From: Neokomagataea anthophila
Lineage (GTDB): Bacteria > Pseudomonadota > Alphaproteobacteria > Acetobacterales > Acetobacteraceae
NCBI RefSeq assembly: GCF_018122595.1
Contig: NZ_JAGRQH010000001.1
Coordinates: 434,001-498,000, forward strand
Direction: 5' to 3'
DNA: 64,000 nucleotides
The position numbers were made by a program, and so were the translations under genes. Shown here one piece after another: positions 58,689 through 64,000 of the stretch (positions within the stretch are counted from its first letter, which is position 1; each line of letters starts with the position of its first letter). Below the pieces are notes generated by a model. That model searched no databases, had not been told where the DNA came from, and worked only from the letters and a program-made list of their open reading frames with translations.

Positions 58689-59774
58689 ATGAGCCAGCCT
58701 TCGCTATCCTCCAAACACAGCCTTGAAGATCGTATCGCGGAACATGCCCAACATCTTGGGTTTGACGCCATAGGCTTCTGCCAAGCCAACCTAGACCCAT
58801 CCATTGAAGAAGGCCTCAAAGCCTTTGTCGGCGCAGGCTATCACGGCACCATGGAGTGGATGGAAACACGCATCGAACAACGCGCACAGCCCACCGTTTT
58901 ATGGCCTGAAGTTCGCTCTGTCGTCTCCCTCGGCCTGTCTTACGCCCCCGACCATGACCCCCGTGAAGCCCTCTCTAAAACCGATCAAGGCCTCATCTCC
59001 GTCTATGCCCGCAACCGGGATTATCACGACGTCATCAAGGGAATGCTCAAACACCTCGCGCAATTCATGGTCCGCATGGGAGGAGACGGTACGCAGGTCA
59101 AAGTCTTCGTCGATACTGCCCCCGTCTCGGAACGCGCCCTGGCAGAAAAAGCCCATCTTGGCTGGCAAGGAAAACATACCTGCCTCGTCTCTCGTACACA
59201 TGGCTCATGGATGCTCTTGGGAGAGATCTACACCACCCTCGATCTCACGCCCTCACGCCCACAAGGCGGCGGTTGCGGTAGTTGCTCCCGCTGCCTCACA
59301 GCATGCCCCACAAACGCGTTTATCGGCCCCTACCGCATGGATGCACGCCGCTGCATCTCTTACCTCACCATTGAACATAAAGGCCCCATCCCGCACGATT
59401 TACGCCCCCTCATGGGAAACCGTATTTATGGCTGCGATGATTGCCTCTCCGCCTGCCCCTGGAACCGCTTCGCTGAAACTGGGCACCACATCAAACTCCA
59501 AGCCCGTGAAGACCTCACCGCCCCCAAACTGGCCGAACTCGCCACCCTTGATGACCCTGCCTTCCGGCGCGTCTTCAGCGGCTCCCCCATCAAACGCATC
59601 GGGCGCAATCGCTTCGTACGGAACGTCCTCATTGCCATCGGCAATTCCGCCGATCAACACCTCATCCCCACCGCTCAAGCCTTACGTGCGGACCCAGACC
59701 CAGATATCGCAGAAACCGCCACATGGGCCACAACGCGCCTCACCCAACCGCACAGCTCTGATCTTTTAGAATAA
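58689..59774 (+). CDS. queG: Epoxyqueuosine reductase
   Basis: 361 residues. A cobalamin-binding N-terminal part is followed by two 4Fe-4S motifs, CGSCSRCLTACPTNAF and YGCDDCLSACPWNRF, then HEAT-like helices at the C-terminus. It completes queuosine in tRNA. Separated from queA-tgt by the receptor and the AT-rich GT61 gene, as if these split a former group (inference). Confidence 0.95.
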   Translation: MSQPSLSSKHSLEDRIAEHAQHLGFDAIGFCQANLDPSIEEGLKAFVGAGYHGTMEWMETRIEQRAQPTVLWPEVRSVVSLGLSYAPDHDPREALSKTDQGLISVYARNRDYHDVIKGMLKHLAQFMVRMGGDGTQVKVFVDTAPVSERALAEKAHLGWQGKHTCLVSRTHGSWMLLGEIYTTLDLTPSRPQGGGCGSCSRCLTACPTNAFIGPYRMDARRCISYLTIEHKGPIPHDLRPLMGNRIYGCDDCLSACPWNRFAETGHHIKLQAREDLTAPKLAELATLDDPAFRRVFSGSPIKRIGRNRFVRNVLIAIGNSADQHLIPTAQALRADPDPDIAETATWATTRLTQPHSSDLLE

Positions 59775-59951
59775 ACACTAACCTCAACACCCCCACCTCT
59801 AAGCACGAAAGAAAAGAGACAAAAGACTTTCAAAAAGCATAATCTTTGCCGAACCTATTCCCCCGGAAGATACAAAAATGCTGTGGTTCTTGTTTCCAGA
59901 AAAAACCACAACACCTCACCACATCACCCTCCTCACAGGAGACACATTCCC

Positions 59952-60182
59952 ATGAGCCTCTTGGTAAAGCGCAGCCTCTCCCTCACCGGGCATCGCACCT
60001 CTGTCGCTCTAGAGCCCGAATTCTGGTATGTTTTGGACCAAATCGCAGCATCACGCCGTTTAAGCTTCACAGCTCTCGTGGCTGAGATCGACGCACAACG
60101 CACACCGGAACGGCCATTAGCCTCCGCCTTACGGGTTGCCGCCCTTCTATGGCGCACCCCTCAACAGGTTGATTTGCTGTAA
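59952..60182 (+). CDS. Ribbon-helix-helix domain protein
   Basis: 76 residues from the ATG of MSLLVKRSLSLTG, with AGGA upstream. It matches the RHH_4 pattern: GHRTSVALEPEFWYVLDQIA then FTALVAEIDAQR. Such proteins are presumed DNA-binding or protein-binding; function unknown. It lies 25 bases upstream of the DjlA-like gene. Confidence 0.8.
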   Translation: MSLLVKRSLSLTGHRTSVALEPEFWYVLDQIAASRRLSFTALVAEIDAQRTPERPLASALRVAALLWRTPQQVDLL

Positions 60183-60207
60183 CGCCATTGCATGCTAGGC
60201 TAATTGT

Positions 60208-61041
60208 ATGAGTGTTTGGGGCAAACTTTTCGGAAGTGTAGCTGGGTTCGCTGTCGGCGGGCCATTTGGTGCTTTAATGGGAGGCGCCCTTGGGCACGCT
60301 GCGGATAGCGGCTCTCTCCTCAACCCCAAAAGCGGCGGGTTTAGCGAACGCTTCGCCACCAAAGGACGGCCAGACCCTAACAGTGCAGCTTTCTTTGCCG
60401 CAGCCAAGGTTGCTGCAGCACTCGGAAAAAATGATCAGCTCTACGCTATTGGCCTAGTCGCGCTTTGCGCCAAATTGGCCAAAATTGATGCTCCGGTAAA
60501 CCGCGCAGAAATCAACGCTTTCAAGACCTGCTTCCAGTTCCCGCCGGACAACGTCCGCGAAGTCGGCATGCTCTTTGACCGCGCCCGTGATCGCACGGAT
60601 GACTTTGAAATGTACGCGCGCGAAATGGGCAAGGCCTATACGCAAGACAAAACACCGCTCGAGCATCTCTTAACAGCACTCTTCCGCATCGCACGGGCAG
60701 ATGCTGGAAAAACACAAATCCTACACCCTAAAGAGATTGATTTCCTCAAACGTGTTCACGCTGCCTTTGGCCTCTCGGCCGGCGCATGGGAACGCGCTGA
60801 AAGCGGGCAAACACGCGCCCAACCCAATAGCAATGGCTTTGATGCTTACCGCATCCTCGGCTTATCACGCTCTGCCAGTGATCAAGACGTACGGCAACAA
60901 TGGCGCAAACTCATCCGCGAACATCACCCGGATGTACTCGCGCAAAAACCTATGACCGATGCACAACGCAAAAAAGCACAAGACCGCGTCGCGCAGATCA
61001 ATGCCGCATGGGACCAGATCAAGCGAGATCGTCAGCTCTAA
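60208..61041 (+). CDS. DjlA-like co-chaperone, TerB plus J domain
   Basis: 277 residues. An N-terminal glycine-rich hydrophobic stretch (FAVGGPFGALMGGALGH) can cross the membrane. A TerB-type helical domain follows (about 60-190, VALCAKLAKIDAPVNRAEIN). The C-terminal J domain (about 210-277) has the HPD triad in REHHPDVL. J domains stimulate DnaK. Probably co-transcribed with the RHH gene. Confidence 0.9.
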   Translation: MSVWGKLFGSVAGFAVGGPFGALMGGALGHAADSGSLLNPKSGGFSERFATKGRPDPNSAAFFAAAKVAAALGKNDQLYAIGLVALCAKLAKIDAPVNRAEINAFKTCFQFPPDNVREVGMLFDRARDRTDDFEMYAREMGKAYTQDKTPLEHLLTALFRIARADAGKTQILHPKEIDFLKRVHAAFGLSAGAWERAESGQTRAQPNSNGFDAYRILGLSRSASDQDVRQQWRKLIREHHPDVLAQKPMTDAQRKKAQDRVAQINAAWDQIKRDRQL

Positions 61042-61084
61042 AGCATAATTTCTAATTTTAAGGGAAAGACCGGAGGCAACAACT

Positions 61085-61160
<76 letters not shown>

Positions 61161-61247
61161 AAGGTGTTGCCTTCCTGTTAGAGGGCTTATAAGTGATTCT
61201 CACACCAGAAGGCAAGTGTTTTTTTCAATTTTCTTACAAAAAATACC

Positions 61248-62120
61248 TTACGCGTTCAGCAAGCGCATCAGGGCCTCAAACTGCTCCAAAGAACGATAGC
61301 TAATCTTCAAAGAGCCACCCTTCTTCCCATCATAAGCAATATCAACCTTTAGCCCCAAACGGGTCGCTAAGCTCTCTTCCAAACGAACAATCTCTAAGTC
61401 TCGCTCTTTCGGAATAACCGACTCAACATCCTTCGCAGCGACCAACGCTTCCGTCTGCCGCACATTTAACTGCTTATCCAACACAACCTGCGCCACTTCT
61501 TCTGGCTTTGGATGCGTTAATAATGCCCGCGCATGCCCCGCACTCAAACGCCCTTCACGGACATGATGGCGCACTTCCTGCGGCAACTTCAGCAAACGGA
61601 GCATGTTCGCAATATGCGGCCGGGACTTACCAACAGCTCCCGCTAGTTCTTCTTGCGTCAGAACATAATCCGTCAAAAGGCGCTGCAAACCTTCCGCTTC
61701 TTCGATAGGGTTCAGATCAGCACGCTGAAGGTTTTCCACCAAAGCCGCAGCCATGGCATCCATATCATCAAGCTCACGAATATGAACCGGCACATCATGC
61801 AGCCCCGCCTGCTGAGCGGCACGCCAACGCCGCTCACCCGCGATGATCTGATAATGCCCATCCTTCTCAGGATTAGGCCGCACCAATAATGGCTGTAACA
61901 CCCCACGCGAACGGATCGATACCGCCAGCTCTTCCAGCCGTGCCGAGTTCATATCCTTGCGCGGCTGGAACGGGCTTGGCGCCAGAACATCAACCGACAA
62001 AGAACTATAAGAGTGGCTTACCCCGCCCGTACGCGTTGCCTGCGCTAATTGAGGAGCCTGCTCCCCAAGCAATGCCGCAAGACCGCGCCCTAAGCGCGGC
62101 ATGGTGTCTTTTTTTGCCAT
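61248..62120 (-). CDS. parB: Chromosome partitioning protein ParB
   Basis: 290 residues. PRLGRGLAALLGE start, the CTP-binding GERRWRAAQQAGL box, helix-turn-helix with QEELAGAVGKSRPHIANMLR, and a C-terminal dimerisation region. It binds parS and loads SMC. Two matching parS sites are in the window. Starts 4 bases after the parA stop. Confidence 0.97.
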   Translation of the reverse strand: MAKKDTMPRLGRGLAALLGEQAPQLAQATRTGGVSHSYSSLSVDVLAPSPFQPRKDMNSARLEELAVSIRSRGVLQPLLVRPNPEKDGHYQIIAGERRWRAAQQAGLHDVPVHIRELDDMDAMAAALVENLQRADLNPIEEAEGLQRLLTDYVLTQEELAGAVGKSRPHIANMLRLLKLPQEVRHHVREGRLSAGHARALLTHPKPEEVAQVVLDKQLNVRQTEALVAAKDVESVIPKERDLEIVRLEESLATRLGLKVDIAYDGKKGGSLKISYRSLEQFEALMRLLNA

Positions 62121-62124
62121 CGCG

Positions 62125-62937
62125 TTATGCCTTTACTCGCGCTTCATGACGCTGAATCAGTTCCTGACCCAGCGCACGATACGCCGCAGCCCCCGTCGAA
62201 CGGGCATCATAATTCAGAACCGTTGTCCCATGACTCTGTGCTTCTGAGATACGGATATTCCGTGGGATCAACGTCTCATAAACCTTATCCCCAAAGAAGC
62301 CGCGCGCATCCTGCGCAACCAATTCAGAGAGATTGTTCCGACGGTCATACATGGTCAATACAATACCTTCTAATTGAAGATCCGCATTGAACGCACGGCG
62401 CACACGATCCACCGTTTTTACCAATTGGCTGATCCCTTCCAGTGCGAAGAACTCACACTGCAACGGCACCAAAACACTGTCCGACGCAACCAACGCATTG
62501 AGCGTAAGCAGCCCCAAACTTGGCGGGCAATCGATCAGAACAGTATCATACTGCCCGCCCAAGGCATGCAACGCATCCCGCAGACGATACTCCCGACGCT
62601 CATCGCCAATGAGTTCGATCTCAGCACCCGCCAAATCACTATTGGCCGTGATGATCGACAGGTTCGGCAGAGCCGTTTCCTGCGGCAAGTCTTGAGGCTC
62701 TGCTTCACACGTCAACGCAGCATAAGTGCCTGTTGAGCGTTGATCATACTCCACCCCAAGACCGGTGGAGGCATTGCCTTGTGGGTCAAGGTCAACCAAT
62801 AAAACACGCTGCTTTTCGGCTAAAGCAGCAGCCAGATTGATGGCCGTCGTCGTTTTACCAACGCCACCCTTCTGATTGGTGATTGCAATGATACGGGGTG
62901 TTGTTGATTGCTTATCGAGTGACACGCTGAAAATCAC
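62125..62937 (-). CDS. parA: Chromosome partitioning ATPase ParA
   Basis: 270 residues. Deviant Walker A KGGVGKTTTAINLA, and VLLVDLDPQGNAST. The start is GTG at 62937, overlapping rsmG by 26 bases, or GTG at 62925; no ATG fits. It moves origins with ParB. Part of the usual mnmG-rsmG-parA-parB group. Confidence 0.97.
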   Translation of the reverse strand: MIFSVSLDKQSTTPRIIAITNQKGGVGKTTTAINLAAALAEKQRVLLVDLDPQGNASTGLGVEYDQRSTGTYAALTCEAEPQDLPQETALPNLSIITANSDLAGAEIELIGDERREYRLRDALHALGGQYDTVLIDCPPSLGLLTLNALVASDSVLVPLQCEFFALEGISQLVKTVDRVRRAFNADLQLEGIVLTMYDRRNNLSELVAQDARGFFGDKVYETLIPRNIRISEAQSHGTTVLNYDARSTGAAAYRALGQELIQRHEARVKA

Positions 62938-63499
62938 AAACCTTGATGATGACGCCGCCTTCGGCAGTACGGCTATTAAAAATCTCAGTGGAGAGATGCC
63001 AGTCCCGCTGTGCTTCGGTCAGTTCCTCTGGCGCCTTCGCGCCCTTCAGAAAAAGGCAAAAACCTTCGGGCTTCAAGAGTGGACGCGCCCAGCCGAGCAA
63101 ACGCTCCATCGGTGCTAATGCTCGGGCCGTCACAACATCGGCCGGCTCCAAAGATACCGTCTCGATACGCTTCGCAACGACCTGCACCTTAACACCACAT
63201 TCCCGCGCAGCTTCACGCAAAAACGCACATTTACGCTGATCTGATTCAACCAATGTCACAGGAAGCCCGGTAGCAATCGCTAGGATAATCCCAGGGAACC
63301 CACCGCCCGAACCAAGATCGGTAATACGTGCATTTTCCGGCACAAGAGCCGCCAGCTGCAAACTATCTTCAATATGACGCGGCCATAAATGGACAAGGTC
63401 ACGCGGGCTCACAAGATTAATGCGTGCATTCCACTGCGTCAAAAGCGCAGCAAAATGCTCCAACTTCTCCTGTGTTTCACGTGAAACTTCAACCATCAC
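62912..63499 (-). CDS. rsmG: 16S rRNA (guanine527-N7)-methyltransferase
   Basis: 195 residues. SAM-binding ITDLGSGGGFPGIILAIA and VTARALAPMERLL. It modifies G527 of 16S rRNA. Its ATG overlaps the mnmG stop (ATGA). A parS site is embedded in its first codons (VSRET). Confidence 0.97.
   Translation of the reverse strand: MMVEVSRETQEKLEHFAALLTQWNARINLVSPRDLVHLWPRHIEDSLQLAALVPENARITDLGSGGGFPGIILAIATGLPVTLVESDQRKCAFLREAARECGVKVQVVAKRIETVSLEPADVVTARALAPMERLLGWARPLLKPEGFCLFLKGAKAPEELTEAQRDWHLSTEIFNSRTAEGGVIIKVCDFQRVTR
63473..63488. other. parS site inside rsmG
   Basis: TGTTTCACGTGAAACT matches the parS consensus at 15 of 16 positions. It lies within codons for Val-Ser-Arg-Glu-Thr of rsmG, a known place for parS in many bacteria. 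Confidence 0.9.
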
Positions 63500-64000
63500 G
63501 CCGCCCCCTTCAGATGCGCCAACAAGGCAACCAGCGCCGCAGGCGTTACACCACGGACACGTTGAGCTGCTGCGAAGCTGGTCGGTTTAGCCGCCGCTAA
63601 ACGTTCCTGCATCTCATTGCTTAAGCCACCAACGCTGTAATAGTCCAAATCAACCGGCAACGTAATGGCTGTTTCAGCAGCTAATTGACGAATTTCACGC
63701 TCTTGCCGCTGCAAATACCCACCATAACGCGCTTCTGTTTCCAAATGGCGCTTCACACGGGGGGACAACTCCAAAAACCACGGTGCCAAACTCTGCAAAT
63801 CTGCTTTCGATCCCTGCGCTGCCAACACGTCATGCAACGAACGACGGCGACCATCCAAAGACACTTCAAGCCCTGCATCACGCAATTGCTGCGGCAAGAA
63901 GCTTGATTCCGTAGCCTTGGCTGATGCCGCACCAATATCAGCCAATAACGCCTCATGTGCCGCTTGGCGCTCAGTGCCAACACACCCCGCCGCAATCCCC
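63496..64000 (-). CDS. mnmG: tRNA uridine-5-carboxymethylaminomethyl modification enzyme, 3' part
   Basis: Only the C-terminal 167 residues are inside the window; the frame is open at the right edge with the family words GIAAGCVGTERQAAHEALL. The C-terminal helical domain follows (DLDYYSVGGLSNEMQERL; GVTPAALVALLAHLKG). With MnmE it modifies wobble uridines. First gene of the mnmG-rsmG-parA-parB group. Confidence 0.96.
   Translation of the reverse strand, partial: GIAAGCVGTERQAAHEALLADIGAASAKATESSFLPQQLRDAGLEVSLDGRRRSLHDVLAAQGSKADLQSLAPWFLELSPRVKRHLETEARYGGYLQRQEREIRQLAAETAITLPVDLDYYSVGGLSNEMQERLAAAKPTSFAAAQRVRGVTPAALVALLAHLKGAA

Overview
The window looks like chromosomal DNA of an acetic acid bacterium (Acetobacteraceae, Alphaproteobacteria). 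This is inferred from gene content and style, not from a database search. The signs are a Tat-exported glucose-fructose oxidoreductase very like the Zymomonas enzyme, an OprB-type sugar porin, an alphaproteobacterial-type SerC, a short type-2 ArgC, HisZ, and the order mnmG-rsmG-parA-parB. Two near-consensus parS sites (15613 and 63473) and parAB at the right edge suggest a place near the replication origin. No rRNA, CRISPR array, prophage or intact insertion sequence was seen.

Layout. 1-15 kb: a TonB-like protein and porin; a tRNA hydroxylase (trhO) with an autotransporter heptosyltransferase; an RND efflux permease; an SDR and a lipoprotein hydrolase; a nucleoside hydrolase; a type II sulfide:quinone oxidoreductase; the glucose-fructose oxidoreductase; and an SPFH protein. 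15-26 kb: an IS3 remnant, parS, ahpC-ahpF, an M3 peptidase, an ICMT-like gene and AT-rich DNA bracketed by an inverted pair of 44-bp palindromic repeats, rplY-pth, a DsbD/ScsB-type reductase and oxyR. 26-34 kb: a GGDEF-EAL protein, hldD-gmhB, DUF2721, an exported creatininase-like protein with a beta-propeller partner, and an SDR. 34-47 kb: yqgE, a Grx2-type glutaredoxin, a nucleotide pyrophosphatase-like lipoprotein, an outer-membrane barrel, a DEAD-box helicase with a structured 3' region, dapF-mtaB, ftsY, and a two-gene membrane pseudokinase locus. 47-64 kb: purA, hisZ, serC, tRNA-Leu(CAA), argC, mazG, queA-tgt, a TonB-dependent receptor, an AT-rich GT61-like gene, queG, an RHH protein, a DjlA-like protein, tRNA-Lys(CTT), parB, parA, rsmG and the 3' part of mnmG.

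Themes. Peroxide and thiol defence: AhpCF, OxyR, DsbD and glutaredoxin. tRNA modification is unusually dense: TrhO, MtaB, QueA, Tgt, QueG and MnmG. ADP-heptose supply (HldD, GmhB) can be linked to the heptosyltransferase near 4 kb. Many gene pairs share a 4-base ATGA stop/start overlap, suggesting translational coupling. The least explained parts are the pseudokinase pair, the creatininase-like/propeller pair with changed metal ligands, a Tgt lacking its zinc cysteines, the GT61 gene with a probable C-terminal beta-trefoil, and the palindrome pair with a compensatory base change.
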